DNA of 64,000 bases, taken from NCBI RefSeq assembly GCF_031010175.1, contig NZ_JAUAMB010000011.1:1-64000 (forward strand). Direction: 5' to 3'. A program made the position numbers and the translations under genes. Of this stretch, positions 1 through 8,679 are shown in pieces (the first letter of the stretch is position 1; every line of letters starts with the position of its first letter). Below the pieces are notes generated by a model. The model had not been told where the DNA came from, did no database searches, and worked only from the letters and a program-made list of their open reading frames with translations. This DNA comes from Halomonas sp. SpR1. Its GTDB lineage: Bacteria > Pseudomonadota > Gammaproteobacteria > Pseudomonadales > Halomonadaceae.

Positions 1-125
1 ACCCTTGCCGTCGGCTAGCACTTCCCCTTGCCGGGCGTGCAGGGGACTTTCACCCCCAAGTCATCCTGAGGCACCACCCCCAGGAACAGCGCCAGTCAAG
101 GCGCTGCGCGCCATGCCTGGCGCAC
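1..125. other. Hairpin-rich left-edge segment, possible mobile-element end
   Basis: No coding sequence is recognised here. The segment is C-rich and holds a perfect 6-bp stem (GCGCCA-TGCC-TGGCGC, about 109-124) and several C and G runs that could pair. It looks like a repeat or the tail of an element that enters from the left, but it is cut by the window edge and I cannot name the element. Low certainty. Confidence 0.25.
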
Positions 126-127
126 TA

Positions 128-154
128 CAAAAAAGCCACTAACGAGTAGTGGCT
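128..154 (-). terminator. Rho-independent terminator of putA
   Basis: Perfect 7-bp stem AGCCACT/AGTGGCT (134-140 with 148-154) and a 7-nt loop. On the minus strand it is followed by a run of six T. It lies about 107 nt past the putA stop, so it most likely ends the putA transcript. Confidence 0.8.
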
Positions 155-260
155 AATGATGGATCGCTGAGACAGTGATCAGCGTTTGCTGAGTGCGGGA
201 GGAGGGCGAGCGACCTCAATGAGCCGCTCGCCTCCTCAGCACCTACCATTTAGCGCCAAC

Positions 261-3200
261 CTATTCAGCCGTTGCCAATAGGCTGGCGTTACCACCCGCG
301 GCAGTCGTGTCGATACATAGATGGCGCTCAACCACGTAGCGATCCGGCGAGATGGTCTGGGTCTCGAGGGGTATGATGGCTCCGTCGCGCTTGGCCAGCG
401 CTATCCGCAGTTCACGTGTCCAGTCGCTGGCGCCAGCGGCGGCGACCGCTGCAAGGCCTTTGACCTTGCTCACTGTCTCGGCCGAAACGCTTCCGTCAAG
501 CCCGGCCACCGGCGCGCCGGCGTCGGTCAGCGGCTTCACGGCCTGCTCGGCGCCTGGTGCGACCACGACGGCCGCACAGCCCGCACCGAGGGCCTGCGCT
601 GCTTGCGCGATGGCGATATCCAGGGTTGGCCCTAGGCATAGAACCACGCCCTTCGGGTACATCGCCAGGCGGTTACTTTCACCTGTCGGCCCCGGCAGTG
701 TCTGCGGCGTCATATCCAGCGCTGCCGTTTCGGCAAGCGCTTTGCGGATTACACCGCCTTTACCGGAGAGCGCTTTGCGCAGTACCTCGATCCGATTGGG
801 GCGTACCGCCCAGTTGCGCGCGTCCAGCCCGTTAAAGGCCGATTGAAGATCGCTGAGTGATACGACGTTCCCCTCAGGAGCTTCGTGGCGCTCAGCCTCC
901 GCGGTGCGACGAAAACGATTGACGTAGAGCGGGCCGCCGGCCTTGGGCCCAGTGCCCGAAAGTCCTTCGCCACCGAACGGCTGAGAGCCAACAATGGCAC
1001 CGATCTGGTTACGGTTAACGTAGACGTTGCCGACATGGATGCGTTCGACGATTTGCTGCACGCGGTCGTCGATGCGGGTATGCAGTCCAAAGGTCAGCCC
1101 GTAGCCCTTGCCATTGATGTCATCGACCACCTTGTCGATATCTCGCGCCTTGAAAGTGGCTATGTGCAGCACCGGGCCGAAGATTTCACGTTCGAGATCC
1201 TCGATACCGCCAACGTCGATCACCGCTGGGGTGACGAAGGTGCCGGTCTCCGGCGCGGCCAGTTTCTTCAGCACCTTGCCAGCTTTCTCTTGTGCTGCCA
1301 CATAGTCGCTGATTTCGGTCTGGGCATCGGCATCGATCACCGGCGAAACGTCGGTGTCAGTGTTCCAGGGGTCGCCAATGGTGAGTGCGTCCATGGCGCC
1401 GTAGAGCATGTTGAGCAAGCGGTCACGGGCCTCTTCCTGGACATACAGCATGCGCAGTGCTGAACAGCGCTGGCCGGCCGACTGGAAGGAGGAAATCAGG
1501 ATATCGCGCACCGCCTGCTCGGTCAGCGCTGTGGAGTCCACGATCATGGAGTTAAGCCCGCCGGTTTCGGCGATTAACACAGCATCCGGATTAGCGTTCT
1601 CGGCCAGCGCCTTGTGGATGATCTGGGCCACCGGCGTTGAGCCAGTAAAGCAGACCCCGGCGATCCGTGGATCGCTGGTCAGCGGGCCGCCCACCGTCGG
1701 GCCATCGCCAGGCAGTAGCTGCAGAGCTGCTTCCGGTAGGCCTGCTTCACGCATAAGTTCAACTGCGCGTGCAGCGATCAGCGGCGTCTGTTCAGCGGGC
1801 TTGGCGATTACCGCGTTACCTGCCACCAGGGCAGCAGCGATCTGCCCGGTGGTGATAGCCAGGGGGAAGTTCCACGGGCTGATGCAGACGAAGATGCCGC
1901 GGGCGCTGCCGGGCTCTTCCGCATCCAGACGCTCGCCTTCGTTGGCGTAGTAGCGCAGGAAATCCACCGCTTCGCGCACTTCGGCGATACCGTCGAACAT
2001 CATCTTGCCCGCTTCACGGGTGGTGATCACGGTCAGTTCGGCGATATGCTCTTCGTAGAGGTCGGCGGTGCGGCGCAGTACTGCGGCGCGCTCGGCCGCT
2101 GGGCGTGCAGACCACTCTTTGAAACCTTGTTCGGCGGCGTCAAGGGCAGCCGTTACCTCTTCGGGGGTGGCTTCATGCACCTTGCCGATCACCCGCGAGC
2201 CATCGGCAGGGGAGACGGCGTCACGAGCGGGCCCCTGGGGGGCAGGGCTTCCCACCAACATGGGGCCTGCTGTCCAGGTAGCGTCGGCAAAGTTCTCACG
2301 CGCATTGAGCAGCGGCAGAATCGAGGCGGGCTCGTTAATCCGATAGCCCTTGGAGTTCTTGCGATCAGGCGCAAACAGCTCACCGGGCTGACGGATCAAC
2401 GGGCTTGAGACATCGTTGCCGAGCTGTTTAAAGCCTTCAATGGGATCCCTTGAGACGTCGCTCGGCGGAATTGAGCTGTCTACCACCTGGTTGACGAACG
2501 AGGAGTTGGCGCCGTTCTCCAGCAGGCGGCGAACCAGATAGGCGAGCAGATCGCGGTGCGCGCCGACCGGTGCGTAGATGCGGCAGTGCGTGCCTTCCGT
2601 CTCCTTGACGATGTGGTGCAGCGATTCGCCCATGCCGTGCAGGCGCTGGAACTCGTAGCTGTCTTTGTCATCGCCTGCCATCTCAGCTACGGCGGCGCAG
2701 GTGTGGGCGTTGTGGGTAGCAAACTGCGGATAAATACGGTCGCGGCGGTCGAGCAGCATCTGGGCGCAGGCCATATAACTGACGTCAGTATTCACCTTGC
2801 GGGTGAAGACAGGGAAGGTCTTGACACCCATCTCCTGGGATAACTTGATCTCGGTATCCCAGTAAGCGCCTTTTACCAGACGTACCATGATCTTCCGGTT
2901 AAACCGCTCGGCCAGTTCGTAGAGTGTCTCTATTACCGGCGCTGCGCGGCGCCCATAGGCTTGAACGACGACCCCAAAGCCATCCCATCCGTCGAGGCTG
3001 GGGTCGGCCATTAGTGCCTCAATCACGTCGAGGGAGAGATCCAGCCGATCCTGCTCTTCGGCGTCGATATTGAAACCGATATTGGCCTTGGCTGCCTGCT
3101 GCACCAGCTCTTTGGCCCGTGGCAATAGCTCTGCCATCACCGTGTCGCGGTGGGTGTATTCATAACGCGGGTGCAGCGCTGATAGCTTCACCGAAATGCC

Positions 3201-3917
3201 GGGGCTGCCGCGTACATCGCCCTTGGCCTGCTCGGCGATGGCGGTGATCGCTTTGGCATACGCTTCATGATAGCGAACGGCATCTTCGTCGGTGCGCGCC
3301 GCTTCGCCCAGCATATCGTAGGAGTAGGTGTAGCCCTGTTTCTCGAGCTCGCGGGCATTCTTCATGCCTTCTTCAATGGTCTGGCCAAGCACGAACTGGC
3401 GGCCGAGGATCTTCATCGACTGGCCAACCGCCTTACGCACCACTGGCTCGCCCATGCGTCGTACCAGGCCGCGTAGTGCCCGTGTTGGGCCCTTGGGGTC
3501 TTCTTCCAGCACCTTGCCGGTTAGCAGCAGTGCCCAGGTCGAGGCATTGACCATTGACGAAGAAGATTTGCCCAGGTGAGCGCCCCAGTCGGAGGGCTCG
3601 ATCTTGTCGTGGATCAGGTCGTCGATGGTTTCCGCATCGGGCACGCGCAGCAGCGCTTCCGCCAGACACATCAAACCGACGCCCTCGGTGGTCGAGAGCC
3701 CGTACTCAGCCAGGAACGCCTCCATCATTGAGGGCGACCTCTCCTTACGCACACGCTCTACGTATTTGGCGCCGACGGCAGCGACCTTCTTGCGGTCATC
3801 CTCCGACAGCTTGATACGCTCGACAAGCCCGTGCAGCACATCTGCCTCGTTGGCATCATAATGGCTGCGAATGCGCGAACGTAGATCACTCACGTCGCTA
3901 TGCAGATGGTCGTTCAT
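261..3917 (-). CDS. putA: Bifunctional proline dehydrogenase / pyrroline-5-carboxylate dehydrogenase PutA
   Basis: Oxidises proline to glutamate in two steps: FAD-dependent proline dehydrogenase, then NAD-dependent P5C dehydrogenase, on the inner face of the membrane. The 1218-residue product shows the PRODH barrel (about 200-500; RLVKGAYWDTEIK and ATHNAHT segments), the ALDH domain (about 560-1040; AETGG with the general base and GQRCS with the catalytic Cys), and a C-terminal ALDH-like domain ending in the ERHLCIDTTAAGGN motif typical of long (type B) PutA. The start is ATG 3917, with AAGGAG 8 nt upstream; an upstream in-frame start lacks a ribosome site. There is no N-terminal ribbon-helix-helix, so unlike the E. 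coli protein it should not repress its own gene. It lies downstream of putP on the same strand. Confidence 0.96.
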   Translation of the reverse strand: MNDHLHSDVSDLRSRIRSHYDANEADVLHGLVERIKLSEDDRKKVAAVGAKYVERVRKERSPSMMEAFLAEYGLSTTEGVGLMCLAEALLRVPDAETIDDLIHDKIEPSDWGAHLGKSSSSMVNASTWALLLTGKVLEEDPKGPTRALRGLVRRMGEPVVRKAVGQSMKILGRQFVLGQTIEEGMKNARELEKQGYTYSYDMLGEAARTDEDAVRYHEAYAKAITAIAEQAKGDVRGSPGISVKLSALHPRYEYTHRDTVMAELLPRAKELVQQAAKANIGFNIDAEEQDRLDLSLDVIEALMADPSLDGWDGFGVVVQAYGRRAAPVIETLYELAERFNRKIMVRLVKGAYWDTEIKLSQEMGVKTFPVFTRKVNTDVSYMACAQMLLDRRDRIYPQFATHNAHTCAAVAEMAGDDKDSYEFQRLHGMGESLHHIVKETEGTHCRIYAPVGAHRDLLAYLVRRLLENGANSSFVNQVVDSSIPPSDVSRDPIEGFKQLGNDVSSPLIRQPGELFAPDRKNSKGYRINEPASILPLLNARENFADATWTAGPMLVGSPAPQGPARDAVSPADGSRVIGKVHEATPEEVTAALDAAEQGFKEWSARPAAERAAVLRRTADLYEEHIAELTVITTREAGKMMFDGIAEVREAVDFLRYYANEGERLDAEEPGSARGIFVCISPWNFPLAITTGQIAAALVAGNAVIAKPAEQTPLIAARAVELMREAGLPEAALQLLPGDGPTVGGPLTSDPRIAGVCFTGSTPVAQIIHKALAENANPDAVLIAETGGLNSMIVDSTALTEQAVRDILISSFQSAGQRCSALRMLYVQEEARDRLLNMLYGAMDALTIGDPWNTDTDVSPVIDADAQTEISDYVAAQEKAGKVLKKLAAPETGTFVTPAVIDVGGIEDLEREIFGPVLHIATFKARDIDKVVDDINGKGYGLTFGLHTRIDDRVQQIVERIHVGNVYVNRNQIGAIVGSQPFGGEGLSGTGPKAGGPLYVNRFRRTAEAERHEAPEGNVVSLSDLQSAFNGLDARNWAVRPNRIEVLRKALSGKGGVIRKALAETAALDMTPQTLPGPTGESNRLAMYPKGVVLCLGPTLDIAIAQAAQALGAGCAAVVVAPGAEQAVKPLTDAGAPVAGLDGSVSAETVSKVKGLAAVAAAGASDWTRELRIALAKRDGAIIPLETQTISPDRYVVERHLCIDTTAAGGNASLLATAE

Positions 3918-3990
3918 ACAGGGTCTCTCCTTGCTAGCCGACACTTTGGCGTTACTGCGTCGGTTAGGATGTAATCGTTCTCTAACCTGA

Positions 3991-4014
3991 AGAGGGCTCC
4001 CGCGGGAGCCCTCT
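3991..4014 (-). terminator. Perfect palindrome between putP and putA, probable terminator
   Basis: A 24-nt perfect palindrome (arms AGAGGGCTCCCG and CGGGAGCCCTCT) sits 27 nt past the putP stop. The T tract on the minus strand is weak (TCAGGTTAG), so it may only attenuate transcription between putP and putA or block 3' decay. It suggests that putA is not simply read through from putP. Confidence 0.55.
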
Positions 4015-4040
4015 TGATACGCTAAATGTATCCTGAGCGC

Positions 4041-5534
4041 TTATTTGCGTTCGATATGCTGATATTCACCGGCATCGTCGGTGGCATTGCTTACTACGAT
4101 GATGGCAATGAAGGAGGCGATAAAGCCAGGGATAATCTCGTAAACGCCCGGGCCACCCATAAAGGAGCCGTTCCAGCCGAGGGCAATCCAGATCATTACG
4201 GTGAGTGCGCCCACTACCATGCCGGCGATAGCACCATTGCCGTTGGTGCGTGACCACATCAGCGACAGGATAATCAGCGGGCCAAAGGCTGCACCGAAGC
4301 CTGCCCAGGCGTTACTGACCAGCCCCAGAACCTGGGAGTTTTCGTCAGAGGCAATAAACGCTGCCACAATGCCCACCAGCACTACACTGACACGGCCAAC
4401 GGCAACACACTGCGCCTCAGTTGCATTCTTGTTCAGGAACAGACGATAGAAGTCTTCGGTGAGTGACGAAGATGCCACCAACAACTGACTGGAAACGGTG
4501 CTCATGACGGCAGCAAGCAGTGCCGCATAGAGGAAACCGGTAATCAACGGATGGAACAGCAGATTCGCCAGGACAATAAAGATGGTTTCCGGATCTTCGA
4601 TATCCAGACCATTACGGATGGCATAAGCGCGGCCAAAGATACCCAGAGATACGGCACCGATTAGGGAGATAAGCATCCAGCCCATGCCGATGTTGCGGGC
4701 AATCGGTACATCCTTGAGTGTCCGGATGGCCATAAAGCGCACAATGATGTGCGGCTGACCGAAATAACCCAGCCCCCAGGTGACTGCAGAAAGCCAGCCA
4801 ATAAAGGTTAACCCCGAGGTCCAGGAGAGTAGGGTGGGGTCGACTTCATTCAGCGTTTGCGAGGCCTGAGAAAAGCCGCCACCGCCTTCACCAAAGAGTA
4901 CCACCGCCGGCATGATCACCAGGGCCAGCATCATGATGCAACCCTGTACGAAGTCGGTCATGCTCACGGCCAGGAAGCCGCCAACAACGGTGTAAATCAG
5001 TACCACACCCAGCGTAATCATCACGCCCATGGCGTAGTTGCTCATATCGCCGAAGTTGTAAATGCCTGAGAACGCACTTTCAAACAACTTGCCGCCAGCC
5101 ACCAGGCCTGAGGCCGTGTAAACCGCGAAAAAGACCACGATGACGATGGCAGATACGGTGCGCAGTGACATGGAGCGGGTCGGGAAACGGTTTGCCAGAA
5201 AAGCAGGGATGGTGATCGCATTGCCATAGTGAACGGTCTGTTCACGCAGACGAGGGGCGACCAGAATCCAGTTGAATAACGCCCCCACAAGCAAACCAAT
5301 GCCGATCCACGCGGAACCCAAGCCAGAGACGAACATTGCTCCGGGCAAACCCAGCAGCAACCAGCCGCTCATATCCGATGCACCGGCCGACAGAGCAGCG
5401 ACTTTAGGGCTTAGGGTACGTCCACCCAGCATGTAATCTTCAGAGGAAGAGGTGGATTTGCGCATCGCATAAATACCGATGGCAATCATGAGCACAAAGT
5501 ACGCAATGAGACTGATCCAAACACCAATAGCCAT
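4041..5534 (-). CDS. putP: Sodium/proline symporter PutP
   Basis: Sodium-coupled proline uptake across the inner membrane (solute:sodium symporter family, SSS). The 497-residue product has about 13 hydrophobic segments. The N-terminal region has the family pattern STSSSEDYMLGGRTLSP followed by SAGASDMSGWLLLGLPG, which includes the conserved Asp and Ser residues of the sodium site. Start ATG 5534 has GGAGA 6 nt upstream. It precedes putA on the same strand, so uptake and catabolism of proline are adjacent. Proline is also a compatible solute in halophiles, so the gene could serve osmoprotection as well as nutrition. The sequence does not decide between these. Confidence 0.95.
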   Translation of the reverse strand: MAIGVWISLIAYFVLMIAIGIYAMRKSTSSSEDYMLGGRTLSPKVAALSAGASDMSGWLLLGLPGAMFVSGLGSAWIGIGLLVGALFNWILVAPRLREQTVHYGNAITIPAFLANRFPTRSMSLRTVSAIVIVVFFAVYTASGLVAGGKLFESAFSGIYNFGDMSNYAMGVMITLGVVLIYTVVGGFLAVSMTDFVQGCIMMLALVIMPAVVLFGEGGGGFSQASQTLNEVDPTLLSWTSGLTFIGWLSAVTWGLGYFGQPHIIVRFMAIRTLKDVPIARNIGMGWMLISLIGAVSLGIFGRAYAIRNGLDIEDPETIFIVLANLLFHPLITGFLYAALLAAVMSTVSSQLLVASSSLTEDFYRLFLNKNATEAQCVAVGRVSVVLVGIVAAFIASDENSQVLGLVSNAWAGFGAAFGPLIILSLMWSRTNGNGAIAGMVVGALTVMIWIALGWNGSFMGGPGVYEIIPGFIASFIAIIVVSNATDDAGEYQHIERK

Positions 5535-5905
5535 GTAACTTCTCCAGTTCGTCAGGAAGGAACTAGGTCCGACCTATCAGTGCGGTCACCGGGTAGAGCC
5601 CGGTAGTAAACCGCGTTATTTTTATTAACCCTGTTGTTTATTCACGTCAGAAGGCCTAACGAGCATCCGCCACGAATCAAGTCAGCGAACTGGTTGGTAC
5701 CTTTGTAAGCAGTGATCCCTATATTATTGTCGACCATAAGTTAGTTTCCTGTTCAGGAGTTCAGGTTAATGATGTTGATGAGTGGCTCACTCATCGTCTA
5801 GCGACATACGCAAATAAGCGAATGTAGAGTGCTGCCCCCTTTGGTGTATGTTGATTTCAGGGCAAAACGTGTCAATTTCGCGGCAAGAACAGTTGTTATA
5901 CGACT
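5535..5905 (-). promoter_or_regulatory. Intergenic region between the AraC regulator and putP
   Basis: A 371-nt stretch without a gene. It follows the stop of the AraC-type gene and precedes putP, both on the minus strand, so it should carry the putP promoter and regulator sites. It has AT-rich blocks (around 5610-5640 and 5720-5740), but I could not fix -35/-10 boxes or an operator with confidence. Confidence 0.4.
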
Positions 5906-6739
5906 TTAGTAGAGTTCTTGCTGGGCTGCTAGCGACCCTAAAGCAGCGTTTGATGGGCTAATGGCAGCCGGTGGTACATCACCTTGGCGTAGTTTGCGTG
6001 GCGACAACCCATAACTGCGGCGAAATGCATGGGAGAGTGCGCTTTGATTGGCAAAGCCGGTTTGAATCGCAATATCGGTAAGAGGGAGGCGGCTTTGCAG
6101 AATCAGTTGGCGGGCCGCATGCAGACGCTGGCGTTTGACGTACTGCCAAGGTGAAAGCCCGGTTTGGGCACGAAAGCAGTCGGAAAAATGCGCTTCGCTT
6201 AAACAGGCGAGCCGAGCTAAATCGGCGACGCGAAGGTCTTCGGCAAGGTGTTGACGAATGAAGCGGTTAATCCGCGTTAAGTCCAGGCGCTGCTGAGCAG
6301 TGTTGGCGGCTGACCCCAGGCGCGCTTTAAGGGAGCCCAGCAGCGTAGCGGCCAAGCGGTCTTGCTGAAAGGAGTTAGTCGAGGTGTCAAACCCTTGAGC
6401 AAGTTCGCTTTGCATAAACGCTAAATAGTGTTGCAGCGCGTTATCCAGGCCAAAAAAACGCGGCGCATCAAACAGCGCTACCAGTTCGCGGTTTTCACCA
6501 GTGAGCGCGGGGGCGTCTTCAGGTAGGTCGAATATTAGTTGCCGGTTATGGCCATAACCCGAGTAGTAGTGCTCGTGATTAGCGGGCACGATACAGCCCG
6601 AAAAGGCATTGACTCGTCCGCCCAACCCTTCAATTTCAAATTCGGATGAACCACACAGCGTAATCACAATTTGATGAAAATCATGGGTATGGTGATGGGT
6701 GGCGCTGGCTAGTGGTATTTGTCGAATGGTACTGGGCAT
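5906..6739 (-). CDS. AraC-family transcriptional regulator, candidate put regulator
   Basis: A 277-residue regulator. The N-terminal half is cupin-like (HHHTHDFHQIVI and a glycine-rich beta segment), as in ligand-sensing AraC proteins. The C-terminal 100 residues carry two helix-turn-helix motifs: LRVADLARLACLSEAHFSDCFRA pattern, then LTDIAIQTGFANQSALSHAFRR pattern with the usual P-x-x-(Y/L)R end. Start ATG 6739 has AAGGAG 6 nt upstream. It sits directly upstream of putP-putA. In Pseudomonas an AraC-type protein (PruR/PutR) activates the put genes, and PutA here lacks a DNA-binding domain, so the same role is a reasonable inference. The effector is not visible. Confidence 0.85.
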   Translation of the reverse strand: MPSTIRQIPLASATHHHTHDFHQIVITLCGSSEFEIEGLGGRVNAFSGCIVPANHEHYYSGYGHNRQLIFDLPEDAPALTGENRELVALFDAPRFFGLDNALQHYLAFMQSELAQGFDTSTNSFQQDRLAATLLGSLKARLGSAANTAQQRLDLTRINRFIRQHLAEDLRVADLARLACLSEAHFSDCFRAQTGLSPWQYVKRQRLHAARQLILQSRLPLTDIAIQTGFANQSALSHAFRRSYGLSPRKLRQGDVPPAAISPSNAALGSLAAQQELY

Positions 6740-6775
6740 GCAGTTCTCCTTAATCGCAATAGGTCTCTTGAGCCG

Positions 6776-7135
6776 CTACTGCTGGCGGAGGGCCGTGTGG
6801 GCGGACAAGTGGTCGCGCAGGGCCTGAAGTTCTGCCTGCCCCTCTTGATTGAGCAACGGCTTGCCCTGAGCCACCATCCAACGGCGTCCGTGCTGCTCCA
6901 TTAAGTGCGCGGCACGGCGCCTAATGCCGTCCAGGTACTCATTGTGCCGAATGGGGTAACCGATTATCGCATTCCACTCGGTTTCACTTACTTGGCTATT
7001 GAGCGCTTTATCAAACAACTCTAGTAAGTCCTTGGGCTCAGTGCGGTAGCGAGGGGTGCTTGAGGTCATTAGCACCAGCATGACTGCACCAATCACCAGC
7101 AAGCACACCCCAAACACCAATAGATACAGCGCCAT
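6776..7135 (-). CDS. Small membrane-anchored protein of unknown function
   Basis: A 119-residue product. Residues 1-25 form one strong membrane helix (LYLLVFGVCLLVIGAVMLVLM), followed by a charged, mostly helical domain rich in Arg, Glu and Gln, so the bulk probably faces the cytoplasm. Start ATG 7135 has GGGAG about 10 nt upstream. It ends 36 nt before the AraC gene on the same strand and might be co-transcribed. I do not recognise the family. Confidence 0.65.
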   Translation of the reverse strand: MALYLLVFGVCLLVIGAVMLVLMTSSTPRYRTEPKDLLELFDKALNSQVSETEWNAIIGYPIRHNEYLDGIRRRAAHLMEQHGRRWMVAQGKPLLNQEGQAELQALRDHLSAHTALRQQ

Positions 7136-7223
7136 TCGCGGTGCTCCCAGGCATCATGAATTAAAAAAATTGCCTCTAAATTATACGCTTGACATTGCTT
7201 GGGTCGAAATTTTTACTTTTTTT

Positions 7224-7353
7224 CGAACTTTTCCTTCATCGCGTGTCTGAGTATGTACAGGCAACATCGCGATAGCAGTCGCTAAAGTTGTTGTCCTGGC
7301 TCTATTGTTTTGATCCCTTGCTTCCGCTACTCACTGAGTAGCGGTTTTTTTTT
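7224..7353 (+). ncRNA. Candidate small RNA, copy 1
   Basis: No gene lies on this strand, yet there is a possible sigma-70 promoter (TTGACA 7189-7194, 17-nt spacer, weak TTTACT 7212-7217) and a strong terminator at 7324-7353. Between them lies a possible stem (GCGA-TCGC at 7269-7282, nested inside CAACA/TGTTG). Just before the terminator is TGATCCCTTGCTT (7311-7323). The same 13 nt sit just before the terminator of a second orphan locus at 11653-11665. A C/U-rich single-stranded stretch next to a U-tailed terminator is common in Hfq-bound sRNAs. The 5' end is estimated. Confidence 0.5.
7324..7353 (+). terminator. Strong rho-independent terminator of candidate sRNA 1
   Basis: Perfect 9-bp stem CCGCTACTC/GAGTAGCGG with a 3-nt loop followed by nine T. 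No plus-strand coding gene ends here, which is the main reason to suspect an RNA gene upstream. Confidence 0.85.
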
Positions 7354-7405
7354 GTCTAAAGCTTTCTTCTGCCAAAAAGCTTACCTAGAACGTTTCACAA
7401 CCCTA

Positions 7406-7816
7406 TTAGTGGCGGCGTATAGCCAATAGCGCTACCAGAATATCACGTCGTGTCACAATTCCTACCAGCCGCTGCTGCTCAACCACTGGGTAGATTTTAG
7501 GTTTTGAACCAAGCATCTCCTGGGCTAGGTCGGTTATGCTTTTATTGGGGGAGACGCTGAGTACTTCGTGGCGCATCATCTCTTTCACCAGTGGCGCTTC
7601 GTCATCATGGTAAATACTGTCCAGCACACGGCCCATGACATCCTGCTCTGAAATAAAACCGATTAAGCGATCGGCCTCATCCACTACCGGCGCGCCGGGC
7701 AGACGGTGAAGTGCCAGCCCTTTAGCCAAGGTGGTGATCGAGGCGTTGGGTGAGACACGGTAGCAATCGCGGGACATGATATCGCGAACGATGCCGGGGG
7801 TTGTTTTATTCATCAT
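7406..7816 (-). CDS. CBS-domain pair protein
   Basis: A 136-residue protein made of two CBS motifs (about 8-65 and 72-132), with the patterns VSPNASITTLAKGLALHRLPGAPVVD and LVGIVTRRDILVAL. CBS pairs usually bind adenine nucleotides and act as sensors; stand-alone forms like this have no fixed role. Start ATG 7816 follows AAGGAG by 5 nt, and ATG 7813 is an equally good choice. It is monocistronic, with no close neighbour on the same strand. Confidence 0.85.
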   Translation of the reverse strand: MMNKTTPGIVRDIMSRDCYRVSPNASITTLAKGLALHRLPGAPVVDEADRLIGFISEQDVMGRVLDSIYHDDEAPLVKEMMRHEVLSVSPNKSITDLAQEMLGSKPKIYPVVEQQRLVGIVTRRDILVALLAIRRH

Positions 7817-8045
7817 GGACACTCCTTGCTCATTTTATTCATCGCAATGGCAAACAGGGTATCGCCAGCAAAGCGATCTGATCTAAGTGCTAAAGTAGCA
7901 GCGACTCTTTCACTGTAGGTGATTTAAAACGCATTGTTCAGCCAGCAAGGCATCTTTATTCAACGCTGTAAGTACTGAATTTTCTAGGACGTTAATTTTC
8001 CAACCAGTTAAATGAACCGCAAATTAACGCATTGAGGAGCCACCC

Positions 8046-8591
8046 ATGGATGCACGTGAGTACTTAAACCGCAAAGGGGTGTGTCTTGACCGAGACCCAG
8101 ATCGGCCGAACACCTTGGAAGAGAAAGCCTGGGAGCGTGCGCGGGGGGCCGGGCACCAGCGACCAAAATCCGGGACGCCCCACGATTGGGAAGATTGGGA
8201 GCGCCACCACGATGACCTTGCTGAAGGGGCTGAGACCCTGGAGCAGAAAATTGATAAAGAGGCTCATCGTCTTGCCCAAGAGCGGGCCGCAAAGGGCGCG
8301 GCTGAGTCCGCTTCCAGCACTGTGGAGCACTTCACACCGCCGCCCAAAGCGGAACCCGCGCCTGCCCAGGTCGAACCACCCAAAGCGACTTCCGGGCAGC
8401 AAGCAGAGCAAGCTGTACCGGAGCCTGGCGCGCTGAAACTTGCCTATTATGCGCTGGCGATACTCCTACCACCGCTGGCGGTGGGTTTAACCCTGGGGGG
8501 AGGCAAGCGTGTAGGCTTGGCCGTGCTACTAACGCTAGCGGGATGGCTGCCCGGCGTTGTGTATGCCGTTTGGTGGTTGCAGCAGCGTTAA
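8046..8591 (+). CDS. Long protein with C-terminal Pmp3/YqaE-like membrane domain
   Basis: A 181-residue product. The first ~125 residues are hydrophilic: an Arg/Glu/His-rich part (DWEDWERHHDDL), an Ala/Glu helix and a Pro/Ala-rich linker (about 95-125). The last ~50 residues form two membrane helices with the Pmp3/YqaE layout (ILLPPLAVGLTLGGGKR, then GWLPGVVYAVWW). Plain Pmp3 proteins are only about 50-60 residues and are linked to membrane potential and salt stress, so the N-terminal extension is unusual. Start ATG 8046 has GAGGAG 6 nt upstream. The role is inferred only from the C-terminal domain. Confidence 0.75.
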   Translation: MDAREYLNRKGVCLDRDPDRPNTLEEKAWERARGAGHQRPKSGTPHDWEDWERHHDDLAEGAETLEQKIDKEAHRLAQERAAKGAAESASSTVEHFTPPPKAEPAPAQVEPPKATSGQQAEQAVPEPGALKLAYYALAILLPPLAVGLTLGGGKRVGLAVLLTLAGWLPGVVYAVWWLQQR

Positions 8592-8618
8592 CTAACGATC
8601 CTTATAGACGTTTACTGC

Positions 8619-8646
8619 TTGGCAGCCTCATCCAAGTGCGTATAAT
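8619..8646 (+). promoter_or_regulatory. Sigma-70-type promoter of the EamA transporter gene
   Basis: TTGGCA (8619-8624), a 16-nt spacer and a perfect TATAAT (8641-8646) lie 34 nt upstream of the ATG at 8680. Confidence 0.65.
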
Positions 8647-8679
8647 CCGTGTAAACTAAATAGTAGATTGAGGTTTACG

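Noticed and set aside
885..1463. A 192-codon frame antisense to putA
   Set aside because: It lies opposite a well-supported dehydrogenase domain and has no recognisable domain or ribosome site. Similar long antisense frames over pgi (31245-31892), fruB and aglA were rejected for the same reason.
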